Below, piece by piece: positions 22,321 through 36,413 of a stretch of 64,000 nucleotides of DNA. Position 1 is the first letter of the stretch, and the number at the start of each line of letters is the position of its first letter. This DNA is from Ailanthus altissimus (taxonomy: Eukaryota > Streptophyta > Magnoliopsida > Sapindales > Simaroubaceae), in contig OX327700.1 of assembly GCA_946807835.1 (NCBI GenBank), positions 26,758,001 to 26,822,000 of the forward strand, written 5' to 3'. The position numbers and the translations under genes were made by a program. A model generated the notes under the pieces. That model was not told where the DNA came from. It ran no database searches and saw nothing but the letters and a program-made list of their open reading frames with translations.

Positions 22321-25300
22321 AAAGTCTCTCTTAAGTATTAAAGGCATAAAATGAATTGATCGTTTTTTAAATTTTAAAAGAAATTTATTCAGTCAAATAT
22401 GCTCTATAATTACCATTTCTTAAGAAATTTTTTGTATCAAAAAAACTAAAATTTTAAAAAAAAAAATTATTTTTATTTTCAATTCTAGATCTTATTCAAG
22501 AGTTGTGCATATAATTGACTCTTGTCGTGATTATGCAACAATTCTTGAACTTTCAGTGAAAGGTGCATGAATGGACACGGAGGGGCATCAAATGCTGAAA
22601 AATAAAAAAGTATTGAAATAAAATGAAAGGAAAGAACTTCGAAGCTTGGGAAAGAAATGTGTTAAGTGAGTTCCAACTATTTAATAAAAAAAAAAAAGTG
22701 TAGTTTGTAATTTGGATGGTTAATTAGAAACTGAGATTTTGAACAGTGAAAAGCACTTTTTGCAAGTGATTCTGATTCATTAATCGGGTAGCACTTTTGG
22801 TCAATTAATTTTTTTTTTCTGACAATTAATGTAATGAATGTGCCTGCCTAATCACAATGTTATTTAAAAAATTTTATTTCGGGCGATGAATGTGTTTAGT
22901 TATTATTAAGAATATTTTAATAATAGTTTTAAAAATTGTATTATTTTATTATTTAATAAATTAATTTAAAATAAAATTTTTAAAATAACAATAAAAAATA
23001 TAATATTACTTTTTTTTTTAATATTATATGACGATTGTGAATGGATTTAAAAATCTTGACCCTTGTTTGTAATTTATAGAGGCTTGAATTTATCTCTATA
23101 TATACTAAATAAGAGAAATTTACTCTTAATTAAGAACATGTTATCTTAAATTTAAAAAAGTTAACATAAGATTTAACTATTCCAAAAATTATTTTGTGAG
23201 TGTATTATTAAATATTTATACTCTTAACAAAATTGTGATATTTCTAAATTTTTGTTGAAGTATTATAGAAAAGAAACTTGGTGGGGGTGATATAAACTAA
23301 ACTTTATTGGTAGAATTCAATTAAAATCTATATTGTATAATAATTCTATTGGCGTACTATAATATCAACAACGGTGTTCATTAAAAAAAAATTATATTGA
23401 TAATATTATATATATAAATTAATTATAAACCCATTTCTATTTTACTTTGATATAGATATTATTCCCTAATAATATAAGCAATGAATATATGAACCCATTT
23501 TTATTTTTTTATATAAATATTATTTTCTAGTAATTAAATGAATGCAAACTCTTAATAATTAGAGGGAAAAAAATATTTTAGCCTCCGTTAAGATTTGAAC
23601 TAATAAAACCTCTTCAATCATTGTTAAGATAATAAAAACTCTTTTACTTTTTGTTGGGGTTTGAACTAATAATTTTTTTTAACTTTATTAAAGTTTGAAC
23701 TAATAAAAACTCTTTAATCTTTGTAAAAATTCGAACTTTTGACCCTAATCTAAGTTAGGAGATATACAAACTTAATTGCTGAAATAAATATTGCTATAAA
23801 CTCATTTTTATTAATAATATGATTTAAAATAATTAAAAGTGATAAATATAAGAAATTAGAAGACACGTCCGCGCTTATTATTTTGTTCCATTAAAACGTT
23901 GAACCTTTGCACCAATCGGTGAACATTATTTTTACAAAAATAAATAAAAAAAAGTGATGTTACCAATTATTTATTAAAACCCCATTTTGTTGAGGACATG
24001 AATATCTCAACAAAGTAAATGGGTTATTTACAGGTGTCCATTTGGATTAATCAAACCTTTGCTTTTTTATTCTTGTTTAGGCCTCACTGCCTTGGCTTAC
24101 ACGTGTTACAAATCATTTGGTTTATGGTTCGTGTTTAAGTATAATCCTGGAACTTTCTAGATCAAGCATGATGTGATTATAATTAATTAATATTTACATG
24201 TTTACCCCTGATGTTAGTACAAATTACATTTTAATAATAACTTTAATTTTAATGACACTTTCACCCTTCTCTAATTAATAAAAAAGAGCATCATCACTTT
24301 TTAAAAATATTTTAATTATTTATATAAAATAATTATGAAAATATTTTTATCTTTTTAATTAAAAAGAAGAGTAATAATGTAATTAAAATTACCATCAAAA
24401 TATAATTTATGTTAACTACAAAAGATGACATTGTTAATTTTTTTTAGACGATTTTTATTAATATTATTATAAAATTATAATTACGGTTTTGGTGGACTGA
24501 CCGTGCAACCTTAGGATCGTGATTACTTGATTGAAATTTTAATCACATAAGCAAAAAAAAAAAAAAAAAGAGAAAGAATTTTGTAGCTTAATTTTTTAAC
24601 AATTTTTTTTTTTAATATACAATTCATACACTTATAAATTATAATATACAAAATTAAATCTCTGATTTAAATGAGTATCACAGGAGGAGCTAGTCGGCAC
24701 CCTCTGGCTCAATTTTCTAACAAATTTCTTTAAAGCAATTGTTAGTCCACCCATCAAACAACGACAACACCCACTTTGATAAAAGCAATTTTTTCATTAA
24801 TACATTTGTCTTATTTTCTTTGGCAGCTTTGCAATTTTAATACTATTAAATAAAAAGCTTCATTTTTAATAATAACTCATGAATCATTACTCACAAACAT
24901 GATATGCTCCCCCCGATATTAAACTATTAATATAATTTCATGATATTATTAAAAAAGAAAAAGAAAGAAAGAAAGAGAGATTGTGTGAAAATAGAAAATA
25001 GGATTCTGATCAAACTATTTTTCTTTTAGAAATTTACTTTCTTGACCTTTAATGTCTTATAAAAATGTAGATTTTTGCTCATTATATATTGTTGAAATAA
25101 TTGAAATTTGTATGGAGTAAAGAAAGAAAGAAATAAATCACTGCAACAACCTAATTTAACAATAAGTTTCGGATGTTTCTAAGTCAAGATATTTGTATAA
25201 TGTTTTAATAATTAGTATGAATTTATATAAAAAATACTAAAATATAATATGTATGATTTTTTTAATAATATTACATTATTTAAAAAAAAAATTTCTTAAT

Positions 25301-27049
25301 TAGGAGACACCCAGTAGGAACCGCCCTAAAAGGAGGGTAATTCAAATTACATTTTAAACATTTTTTTTTAAAATAGAGCGAGTTTGAGTACAATGATTTA
25401 AACCTGAATTAAATTTAGATTGAGTTTGGAGATAAGTTAATTTCTCCAAACCCACGCCAAATACCCAATTTAAAAGCAAATTAAAAAAAAAATAGTATGA
25501 ACAAAATTATAAAATTTATTTATATTATATTTTTAAAATTTTTTATTCTTATTCTTATTTTTTTAATTTTAATTCTTGTTTTTAATTTTAAATTATATTT
25601 AATATTAAATACTTACTTTTCAAATTAAAGTGAACTCATTTGTTAAAAAAGAAAAAAAAACAAATAAAAGAGATAAATAATTTTATTACCATTCTTAATT
25701 TTTTAGTCATCAATCATTTAACTTAAAATTTCTTTTACTTGTGTGTTATATGTTTGAAAGGAATCTTAATAGATATTTGCTGTTTAGATTACAAATAAAG
25801 TATGATGATTTAAATGACAAAGTTTAAAGAAATCATTTATTTTTATGATTTTTAATTTTTAATTCATGTTGTTGATTTTTAAAATTAGTAATTAAAGATT
25901 TGACGTAATTTATATTTATATTTGATGTTTATAACTTTTTAATATATTATGATTGTTACAGAATAAGAAATTATTTCACAAAATTAAATTAGTATAACAA
26001 AAAATTATTTAAAAAATAAAAAAATCTAGATACAAGATCCTCTACTTTTATCCCAAAATTTGATATTATTAAGAGTGGTAGAATTCTCTATAGGGTTAGG
26101 ATTTCGTGGGACCTACTCTTAATATGATGAATTTTAGATTGTATTTTTATCATTTTTTAAGGATGAGGCGAATATTGAGAAGCTGATCCATCCCTGAATT
26201 AAATTTGGGTTGGGGATGGAGATTGTTTAGTTTCTCCAAACTCAACCAAAAAACACGATTTAATAACATAATAAAAAAATTATAATAATAATACTTGTTC
26301 CTCTTAAATAATTTAAAATTATTTTTTGTTATTGAAATAAAAAAGAGTTCTCATTTTTTAATGTTGATAAAATATAAATATTTTAATTTATTTCTTTTTA
26401 TTAAACCTATTTATTTAGTATCATATATAAAATTAAAACAATGAACGAAAAAATTTATCTGGTATCATTTGATTTTTTTTAACCGCTCTATCAATTTATT
26501 TATTAAAAATTAACTTATTATCACATGAGATTCTAAATTAAAAGATGAAAAATTTGGTTGCAAAAAATTTATGATATTTGTATTTCTTTTTTTTTAATGA
26601 AAATTTTTAATTATAAAAATTTAATATTTTTGAAAAGAATTTTAAATTTTAAAATAATTCATTTGAGATAATTTTTTTTGATATATTATAATTATATCGG
26701 TAAAAAATTATTTTATAAAATTGAATTAATACAAATTAAAAATATATTAATTAAAAAATTAAATATAAAATATTCATAAGATCTCTATCCCTATTTAAAA
26801 TTTTTTATGCTAAACTTAAATTATATAAATTAATTATGAGATGAATATAAAAAATCTTACCCCATATAAGAATAAAAAATATGATCTCCACCTTAATTTA
26901 CCCCATCACCAACCCTAAAATTCGAGTACAGAGTCAAGAGGTAGAGATCACGTTCCCATCCCTATTCTGACTCGCAAAAAATAGTGGTAACAGAATGAAA
27001 ATTATTGAAGTCTCACCTGCTTTTTGATATAATCGAGAACTAAAAAATT
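22321..27049. other. AT-rich intergenic spacer with diverged tandem repeats
   Basis: No gene is seen. A diverged tandem repeat (units containing TTTGAACTAATAAAAACTCTTTAATC) lies at about 23582-23745. At 25403-25474 and 26192-26265 there are two related segments (CCTGAATTAAATTT... TTTCTCCAAAC...), and their downstream sequences also correspond loosely. This suggests a duplication of about 0.75-0.8 kb or two copies of one AT-rich element. Long A/T homopolymers are common. Confidence 0.6.
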
Positions 27050-27852
27050 GTCAGCAGAGCAGCTAATTGGTTGAGCTTTTATGACGACGGCTTAGGCTGG
27101 GCGCGTGGATCACCGTTCCCCACTCTTGAATGTGAAAACGCGTAGGGTCAATTGGGCCCCACATATAACGTGAACATCCCAATGTGGGCCCCAATATGGT
27201 ATTTTCACCGCGTTGACCCCTCGGTACCCGACGGTGGTAAATGCGGAGTGTCTACGGTGCATTACGTCACGGGCAGGTAATGCAATACAAATGGAAGAAA
27301 CAAATAAAAACGAATAGGTTCTAGAGGATAGACAAAGATCTCTTACAGCCCCAACTTGCTCACCAGATCGCCGTAAATAAATCCGCGCTCGCCACGTCAT
27401 CATAGTTGTGGCGTAACATAACGCCAAGACAAAACTAATCCCATTTTGCAGCCCATCAAGACCACACCTGGCAGCCCCTTATTCATTTTCACATACACCA
27501 GCACTGTACGTGATTTTAACCTCCATTCAAAAATTGACAAACAACTCCTTATATGTCTTGCGTGGCTGTCTCTATCTTCATTTGAAATAAAAAGAAATTG
27601 TAAAGAGAAATAGCGGAACTGAACCCATAAAAAATATAAAAGCACATAAAAATAAAATGGCTTAAAATTGTGTGTATCTTTTTGCTTCTTTCTCTCGTCT
27701 CTCGTTTTCTTTTTTCTTAATTTTTCCCAGTATATTTAATGCTTGTTCTTTGCTTGGATTGTGAACTGGGTTGTTTTGCTTTCTCAGCTGAGAAAGAGAG
27801 AGAACATTTTTTTACAAACAAGAGAAAAAGAGAGAGAAATTTACAGCATTAG
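27050..27852 (+). promoter_or_regulatory. Promoter and 5' leader of the PBL-type kinase gene
   Basis: A distinctly GC-richer block precedes the kinase gene. It holds a perfect 13-bp inverted repeat TTGGGCCCCACAT / ATGTGGGCCCCAA (27152-27164 and 27182-27194), each arm with a GGGCCCAC site-II/TCP-type motif. Just outside lie GGGTCAA (27145-27151) and TTGACCC (27213-27219), i.e. W-box cores in opposite orientation. An AT-rich TATA candidate (AAATATAAAAG) is near 27634. The CT-rich then GA-rich leader at 27680-27845 is typical of plant 5' UTRs. W-boxes fit WRKY/defence control, but that is inference. Confidence 0.5.
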
Positions 27853-30800
27853 ATGGGTTGTTTTCATTTCAGAGGAAAATCAGTCAAAAAATTTGACGAA
27901 AAGATCAATAACAACAAGAAGAATTTTAACGAACAAGGTGATCGAAGGCAACCCACTTCAGGTATTGCGCTATTTCTTTTTTATTTTGTTTGAAGTTCTG
28001 TTTTTTTTAAAGGAAATGAGAAGCATTGTGTTTGTTTAATCATGATCATTTTGGTTCTTCTTCTTTTTATCTATTTTCAAAAATTTTTGGGGTGTTTTAA
28101 AAGCATTATGTCTGCATTGAGATTCGTCCACATTGATCAAAAACCGATTTTTAATGGGGATTTTTTTTGTGTGCTCATCCTGGCTTCATTTTAATCAAAA
28201 TTTTGTGTTGCATGTTACTTTCTCTGAGCTAATTATTTCTTTCGTCTTTTTGACCAATTTTCCCCATATTTCTTATTTGATATCCGGTTTTAACATTAAT
28301 CGATTCTGTTTTGTTGGATTTTCATTTTAGTTTATTGTATTTGTTGTTTATATTCAAGCAAATTATCAAGGGAGAATTTTTCTTTTCTTTTTTCCTGATA
28401 AAGTGGCTTCTAGATAACATTTATAATGTTACATCTTTTATATTTGCTAAATTGTTTAGTTTTGTTATCAAATGTGTAAATTTTAATTTTGCATGTTTCT
28501 TAGCTTTATGGGGTTTATGAAGCTACTGTTTTAGTGTTAATACCCTTCTCTTTGTTGCATAATGGGAAAAATCCAATCAGTAGTGCTCATGTTAAGTGTT
28601 GAACCTTGTCCCTGTTTGTTCTCTGTGTTCTTTCAAGTTGTTATAATTGTGTTTACTATTATTATTATTATTTTGCTGGTAGACCCTTTTCTAAATTCAT
28701 ATCGAAATAACATTTTTGGATTTAGCTCGACATGTACCTTATGTCGTGTCTTTTTCTGTGTTCTCTCTCAATATATTTGTGTTTTTGTTTGTCTTTTAGA
28801 TACACCAAGAGTTTCTTCACATGGGAGTGTAAAGAAAGAGGGGGTCTCTAAGGATGACCAATTAGCTATAGATGTGAAGAACTTAAATTTGACAGATGAT
28901 GAAAATGAGAGCAGCAAGAGGGCGCAGACATTCACATATGATGAACTTGCCGCAGCAACAGGTAATTTTAGATCAGATTGTTTTTTGGGTGAAGGAGGTT
29001 TTGGCAAAGTGTACAAAGGATACTTGGAGAAAATCAACCAGGTTAGTTAAGCTCATTTGATTGTTTAAAGTTAATGAATAAAAGAAATATATTGTAATGT
29101 GTGGTTTAACTTAACAAAAATGCAATACTTAACCTTATTTTTAAAGTCTCAATCAGAATTATTATCAGTTTATTTATCTCGATTTAATTTTCTTTCTAGA
29201 GCTTTCATTTGTGGTATTGAAGCATTGAAGAGAGCTGGATTTAAGGCTTGATTTCTTTGTAATCTTTATTGTAGGTTGTGGCAATCAAGCAACTTGATCG
29301 TAATGGAGTTCAAGGGATCAGGGAATTTGTCGTTGAAGTGTTGACATTAAGCTTAGCTGACCACCCTAATCTTGTCAAATTGATTGGCTTTTGTGCTGAA
29401 GGTGTTCAGAGATTATTGGTTTATGAATACATGCCACTAGGATCTTTGGAGCACCATTTACATGGTATGCAATATTCTCAATTAACTTCTTGTAGTCTTG
29501 TTTTCTCTGCTTGTATTATCAGTTGACAGTTCGCTTTCTATGTCAGCTCTACCAATATTTTCATTGTTTTCTCTTTAACACTTTAAATTGATTAATATTT
29601 TAAACAGATCTTCGACCTCATGAAAAACCACTTGACTGGAATGCAAGGATGAAAATTGCAGCTGGTGCAGCTAGGGGCTTGCAATATTTGCATGAGCAAA
29701 TGAAGCCACCTGTTATATATCGTGATCTGAAATGCTCAAACATATTGCTCGGCGAGGGATACCATACCAAGTTGTCCGATTTTGGCTTGGCAAAAGTGGG
29801 TCCTAGTGGGGATAAGACACATGTATCAACAAGGGTTATGGGCACATATGGGTATTGTGCTCCGGAATATGCAATGACAGGCCAGCTGACTTTTAAATCA
29901 GATATTTACAGCTTTGGGGTTGTTCTTTTGGAGCTCATCACTGGAAGGAAAGCAATTGATCAAACAAAAGACCGTAAAGAGCTAAATTTGGTTGCATGGG
30001 TGAGATAAAATTTTACTTCACACTTTCCTGTTTATTTCTGTTAGTTTGTTTATACATGTTTATATCTTTGTTCTTGTTGAAACATTGTGTATAAAGACTT
30101 AAAACTTCTTTTGTCTTAACAAATATGAAGTGCTGAGATGGTGAGCATGCACAAAATGTTGATTGAACTTTTCTGTTCTACCATGATCATGCCAAGAGGG
30201 TGTTCCATTGATTCAAGCCATTTATTGGATAATGTTATTATAGTTTGCACAGTCGAAGTGGCTCTACTTGTTAAGCTGTTTACTATTAATGATACAGAAA
30301 CTAGCTAATCAAAATGTTGATTCAATAATTAACACACGCATTTGCCTCATTGTCCCTGTCAAATGGTGTAAACCAAGTTTGAGAATTTCTTTTCACAAAT
30401 CAACATTTACAATCACTGTGAGTAATGCAATAAGCACATTGAAAATAATTTTTTCCCCTTTTGTGAGTTTATCAATAAAGCAGTGATTATATGCTTGTGT
30501 CAAGGTACGAACAGCAATAATTTGTAGGAGTTGCCTGTTCATGCCCCCGCAGCAATGATCAAGAAATAGCAAGTTATGAAACTGCCTGTTTTTAATTCAT
30601 TTGTTCTAATCAAACAGCTACCTGCAAAACTGGTGTGGACAAGTGAAATTTTTGCCCAAAGCACTGTCCACTATTTAGCTTGCATTAGTTTTCTCCCTTT
30701 TTCGCTGAGAAATTTCGCCTCCATTTGGTTTTACCATCCCTGCTTAGAAGATGTGATTTGCATTTAGTAAGATTGCGCCTTCAGTCACTTCCAGCTCACG

Positions 30801-31537
30801 ACTTTTGCTGCCATAGTTGGCAACATCTTAGATGTGCTTTCTACCTGCAGTTTATTGCATTGCCTTCTGTTGCTTCTTTTGCTTTTCATCAATTTTATGA
30901 TGAAATTGACTTTCTTTTTTGTTTTGCAACTATAATTGTAATGCAAGTAGTTTTTTTTTTCTTCTTAATTTTGTTTTATTTTGCTTTGTTAGTCGTGCTG
31001 GAAGTGGATTCTAATTTCCTTTTTCAATATCTGCAAGCTATTGGCAGGTAGTCTGCCTGACCTCGTGCCATTATCTACTTTCCTGATAATAGAAAATTTC
31101 TAACCAGCGAAGAATCCACTGCATTGATATCTGACCACATAGAAAATGTTAAGTCACTTATAGGTGATTGAAGTAGATAAAGGTCAAAGTAATATTTACA
31201 GATGCTTATTTCTTGTCATCTGATTTATCTGCAGGCAAGACCCATGTTCAAAGATCGAAAGAACTTTACCCAAATGGTTGACCCATTGCTTCGAGGTCAG
31301 TATCCTGTGAGAGGTTTGTACCAATCTCTTGCCATTGCTGCTATGTGTGTTCAGGAGCAGCCTAACATGCGGCCCGCTATATCTGATGTTGTTATGGCTC
31401 TAAATTACCTTGCTTCCCAAAACTATGACCCGCAAAATCCTCCTGTCCGAAGCTCCCGAAAGAGCCCTCCTCGTCCTGGAGTAAATAAGGATGATGAAGA
31501 TGGAAGAAATTCCGGCAATGCGCCCGACAGAGAGTAG
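27853..31537 (+). CDS. Receptor-like cytoplasmic kinase, subfamily VII (PBS1-like/PBL)
   Basis: Five exons join in frame: 27853-27961, 28800-29041, 29275-29464, 29608-29999 and 31235-31537 (1236 nt, 411 aa). The N-terminus MGCFHF carries the Gly2 myristoylation and Cys3 palmitoylation signals typical of membrane-anchored PBLs. The kinase domain (about residues 93-370) has [11 protein letters not shown] (Gly-rich loop from G100), Lys122 in VAIKQL, catalytic Asp220 in [11 protein letters not shown] at 238-240, and the activation segment with [21 protein letters not shown]. All catalytic residues are present. The C-terminal tail is short, Pro/Arg/Asp-rich and ends NAPDRE. Family members act below pattern-recognition receptors or in development. 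The kinase sequence resembles the PBL5/PBL6/PBL7 group rather than BIK1, but I do not assign an ortholog. Intron 4 is 1.2 kb and contains no recognisable insertion. Confidence 0.92.
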
Positions 31538-31760
31538 CTTGAATAAAGTGGCCATACCCTTCCTACAATGTTAATATATAGGCAGCGCCTGGTTATCAAA
31601 TTTTGTTCAGCCGAAGATAACAGGCGCCACTTACATATAGGAAATATGCCATTTTTCTTATCCTCCCATGTAAATCTTATGATATCTCTATGTTAAACCA
31701 ATTTCTCCTAATAAAAGTTTGGCCTTACTATTCTTAGTAATGGGTTCTCTTTATCTTTGA
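31538..31760 (+). other. 3' UTR of the PBL-type kinase gene
   Basis: After TAG (31535-31537), a canonical AATAAA at 31710-31715 is followed by GT-rich and T-rich sequence, consistent with cleavage around 31730-31750. Confidence 0.55.
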
Positions 31761-33526
31761 ACTTTCAGCGATGCATTATTTCTTGCAGTTCAGATCAGTT
31801 TCTGTTTTAACTATTTCTACTCATGATTGATGGCTATGCCTTGTAGACAGGGACAGCAGCCCTTCGTGACCATTGAAATGAAGCTCAATAAAAATAATGC
31901 TTATTTTTATTTGAGGAGTAAGTCATTGCATACATATCATGAAAATAAATTATTTAATGTTGTGCTTGGATCGGAAGTATTTCTATAAAAGGAGTTTTGA
32001 AATCAAAATATGTTCTGAAAAATTGTTAAGCGGTTAAAGAAAAATAGTTTAATATTGCGCTTCTATAACAAATATTTTGAAAAGAAATATACGTATATAA
32101 AATTTATTTAACCTTGAAATGTAGTATTGTTAATTTATTTCAGGGTTAAGGATTGTCAAATCCTTAAGGGCCTGAAAAATTCCTGTGGTTTAGAAATTAT
32201 TTTGATAGATTTTCGTTTGATAGTAATTACTATTAATTTAAACAAGTTTAAAGATATTATTATCCTTTAATTTTAAAAGGATATGCGACATAATTTAATT
32301 AATTTTAATATATTTTCATTTATTAAATAAAATAAAATAAAATTAAAAACTTAAAAAATTTTGGTAATCACTCGCTGACCGTCACAATACTAATCACAAA
32401 AATTTAACGGTAACAAAGTAGTGTAATGTAAAATTCTATTTTTTTTTTATTCACACAACAATATAATAACCTTTAATAAAAAAACACCAAAATACACTTA
32501 AACAAAATGGAGAGATTGACGGATATTAATACTTTATTGTCAAATGATAATATTAAAGACTTGACAACCACTACCACTTTATTGTCAAATGACAATATCG
32601 AGGACTTGCGCTGTCACCACTATTTAAATTCACAAGCTATGTTCTTGTTGACGATAGTCGTTGTGTAAGTTATTGTGTCGCTATTTAACAATAGAAAGAC
32701 AGTATCATTAGCCTCTTTACTTTATTTGACCGCTTTTTAGTATGTGTGTGTCTATATATATATATTGAGAATGATCACAGCATTATATAAATAAAAAAAA
32801 ATAAAATTTAATAATAAAATATTAATTATATTAGGACCGTCATTGATGTTAGTGATTGTCGCAATAATAATTATAGTGGCGGTGGTTATTTTTATTTTTT
32901 AAATACAAAAATAATTTTTTAAAAATATATAAATTTATTAGATTTAAACACGTATTTTTTTAAAAATAAAATATGATAATATTATTAAATTTGTTAAAAT
33001 TAATGGTTACTAACAAACGGGGTCTATCAAATAGTTTCAAAACAACATATTTTTTTTAAATACTTCAACAAAATCTGGGAAGTTTAGGAGTCCTAACCCT
33101 TTATTTTAATTATATACAAGCAAAGGATCAATTTTGGGTCGTAAGAAGTTTAACGATGCTGCATGGGTCAAGGTTGAGCAGCAGAGCTCCTCAAGCATTG
33201 TTCCAATCCATATACCTAAAGACAAATAATTATATATTAATTTAAAAAAAAAAGAAATCGCCAGAAGACCCACTCTATTCCTGTGATTGTACTGCTGTGC
33301 TTCTTCATACTGTGGTGGTTCTCTCATCCAGGTACGTTTCTTGGAAACATTTTATGAACCCTTTTTCTCTTTTTTCTATCTTAGATTTTCTTTCTTGACT
33401 ATGGAGAAATCAGAGATTATCCACAATTGCTGTGTTTATCGGGCTGTTCTTGCTTCATTTGTTTCGTTTCTTTTGTTGGGTACACTGGTTTTGGTCAGAT
33501 TTGATTTTTTTTTTTAAAAAAAGATG
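31761..33526. other. AT-rich spacer with a short tandem repeat
   Basis: No gene is supported. At about 32528-32617 a unit of about 55 bp occurs twice in tandem (ACTTTATTGTCAAATGAYAATAT...GACTTG). Blocks with GTCGTTGTG and GGCGGTGGT motifs at 32640-32890 resemble those near 9430-9690 and may belong to the same repeat family. A slightly GC-richer stretch at 33260-33480 shows no gene structure. Confidence 0.5.
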
Positions 33527-36413
33527 TGTTGTATTTTTTTATGTGCTATAATATTTGTTTGATTGGTATTTAATATTTTAAAAATTATTTAAATTTTATA
33601 TAAAAGACTTTGTTTACGAGTAACTGATATTTAGTATCTTAAAAATCTTTTAAATATTTTGCGAAAGACGTTATTTATAAGTAATCAAAAATATAAAATA
33701 TCACGCATAATAGAGATAAAAAAATAATTATTATAAAACACAAGATATACACAGTTTGACAATAAATACCTACGTCAATAATATATCAAATATCAAACTT
33801 TTTTTTTTATTATCAATTCACAAAAAATTCTAAATCACAAAGATACAACATAAGAGATTAATTAAGGAATATAACGAATAGTCATAGCTCTCTCTTGCAA
33901 GATTTATTATCACTCTCTTGCATACTCAGTACTCAAGTGATCTCATGATAGTATTCTCTCGCGCACTCAACACTTTAATACCTACCTAACTTTTTATTCT
34001 CTCTTATGTTCACATATTTAATATATGTGTATTGTAAGGGGTTATAAGGATTTATATAAACTTCAAAACCTCCTTAAAAACCTAAACTTAGTTGAAATAA
34101 AGGTCAATGTGTTTAAAGAGTTCAAAATTGACTTAAACTAATTAAGTCATTTTAACAACAAAAATTTGTAGCACCGCAACACTGAAGGTTTTATCCTTGG
34201 TGATATGGCATTGGAAAGCTAACATCGCAATACACATATCAGGGAAATGTCTCCATTTGTACTTTTATACCCTTCATCGCTTCTATGCTCTCTATTTCCT
34301 TCCCTTTCTCATATGTCTAAGTGTACTTATCCTCGTGTCGACTCTTTATTGACCTCCAACTCAAAAACAACGTACAAATATAATTTTGAATCCCCAAAAT
34401 TTCAATAATCCTATTCTTAATTCAAAATCTCTTTTAAAAAACTTTTGCAAAATTATCTAAGCCAACTCTAAATTACTCTAGCTTTAACTCTAATTAATTC
34501 TTATGTCTAGATTTAACTCTTTTAAGGCTCATGACTTCAGTCTCTAAAGATACAAATGTATCTCTTCTTGGGTAGTTTTCGTATTGTGATCTCCAGTGTC
34601 ACATAGACACCATCATAATATTTAAATGACTAGATCTTATCCTTGCCAACAAGCCTTTTACCATGCATTCTCTTTTAACCCCTGCCACACCAGTAAGATA
34701 ATCTTCAATGTTGTCCATAATCTGCATCTTCTTAACAATCTATGTTAAACTATAAACAACATTCTCTTTAAGCACATAGCATCAAATGTTCTTCTCACCT
34801 ATAGATCCTTTAATCATCACTTTTAATATTCCTTATTTTACCTCGAATGAATATCCCACTTAATCTAGTACTCTTAGGGATACGAAGTTCTTTATGGGAT
34901 CAGTAATAAATCTCATACCTAATAACTCAACTACTTTTCTATCATGCAGTCTCAATCTTATACTACTAATCCCTAAGGTTACAGAAGTCATATCTCTACC
35001 AATTAGTACTTTTCTACCATTAATTAATCTATAATTGATAAACAAAGATATTTTGAGACTTCTATATGGAAACACACCTTAGAATCAAGTATTTGCTTAC
35101 CAGGCATACGTTTCTATAAAAGATATCAAGGTTTTCTATAATTTTCTAGTTATCCATATAAACTATTATATCTTCACATTCTTTTTCTGTTATCTCAATT
35201 TTTCTCTCCGGACAATCTCTTAGCAAGTGCTTTCTTTCATGCAACCAAATTACTTCTTGGGTCTACCATTCAATCTCCATTGCTCTTTTTCATTCATCTC
35301 TATTCTTAACCTTTCTTCTTGTAGTTAAAACTGTTACATTACTATACTTTGATATTTTTACCGATTCTTTTGTGTTTTATTTGAATAACTCTTCAATCTG
35401 ACTTGAATCTCGATGATGTAGGCTTTTTCATTACTAGTTATAGTTTGAATCTCTTTAGGGGCTGTTTCTAATCATAAACTCACCAGTAAAGCCATTATTT
35501 TTACCTTTACCTTTACCTTTTTCAGATAATCATCATGCCTATTGAACTTCTTCATAATTATGAATTACCATGGTTGAAACAACCCATGCTCTGCATCCTT
35601 AGCTCTGAAACCTATGCTCTATAATCTGACTTTACTGCCTATGTTCTGTAATCTAGCATTGCAATCTATACTCTGTAATCTGAATCTCAACCTAGGTTCT
35701 AATACTACTTATTGGGATTTTTATGTGTCATAATGCCTCGATGGCTGGTATTTAACATCCTAAAAATCACATAAGTGCTTTGTAGAATATTTTTTCCTTA
35801 AATAACCAAGAATATAAAAGATCACATATAATAGAAATAAAAAATCAATCACCACAAGACATAAGATAAACATAGTTTAGCAATAAACACCTACGTCTAC
35901 AACAGATCAAAAATTCAACTTCTTTTGTTACAGTTTATAAAGAACTCTAGGTTATAAAGAGCTAACATAAGAGTTTAATTAAAAAAATACAATGAATAGC
36001 TAGAGCTATCTCTCAAAGAATTGATCATTACTCTCTTGCGCACTTAGTCTCAAGTAATCCTATGATAGTACTCTCTTGTGCACTCAGTACTCTAATGCCT
36101 ATCTAGCTCTTTATTCTCTATTATATTTAAATATTCGATGCTTATGTATTCAAAGAAGTTCCAAAGTTTATATAGGCTTTAAACCTCTCTAAAAACCCTA
36201 AAAACTTAGTTGGAATAACATTTTACATGTTTAGGGAGTTTAAAACTGACAACTAATTAAGTCATCTAAAAATGAAAATAGTTAAAGCTGGGTGCTATTG
36301 CAATCCCGCACAGGTACCGTGGCAATACATTTTTAGTGCTACGACACTGAAAGTTCTGTATTTCTATCGTTGTGGCACTTACACTTTGGGGGAATGTTTT
36401 CACTTGTACTTTT
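33527..36413 (-). mobile_element. Internally deleted Copia element, minus strand, with two LTR copies
   Basis: Two direct copies share most of their sequence: 33527 to about 34275 (or further) and 35709-36413. Anchors are TGGTATTTAAYAT, the AATACAATGAATAGCTAGAGCT-like segment, CTCTCTTGCGCACT, and CACTTGTACTTTT at the inner and broken ends. On the minus strand the internal part begins with TAGTATTAGAACC (35690-35706), a decayed tRNA-Met primer site. It then carries a damaged Gag zinc knuckle (HERKHLLRDCPER, near 35220-35260) and a protease to pre-integrase segment (34860-35075; SIRLRLHDRKVVELL, FVSLRVLD). Integrase, RT and RNase H are absent. The 5' LTR (right-hand copy) breaks off at 36413 at the next LTR. 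LTR divergence is high, so the insertion is old. Confidence 0.7.

Noticed and set aside
27110..27645. Minus-strand frames of 105 and 81 codons upstream of the kinase
   Set aside because: They cover the GC-richer promoter block with its inverted repeat; products show no domain and the codon pattern looks random.
30001..31234. Possible extra exon or nested gene in the 1.2 kb intron 4 of the kinase
   Set aside because: The flanking exons join in frame (VAW then ARPMFK) exactly as in related kinases, and intron frames show no domain.
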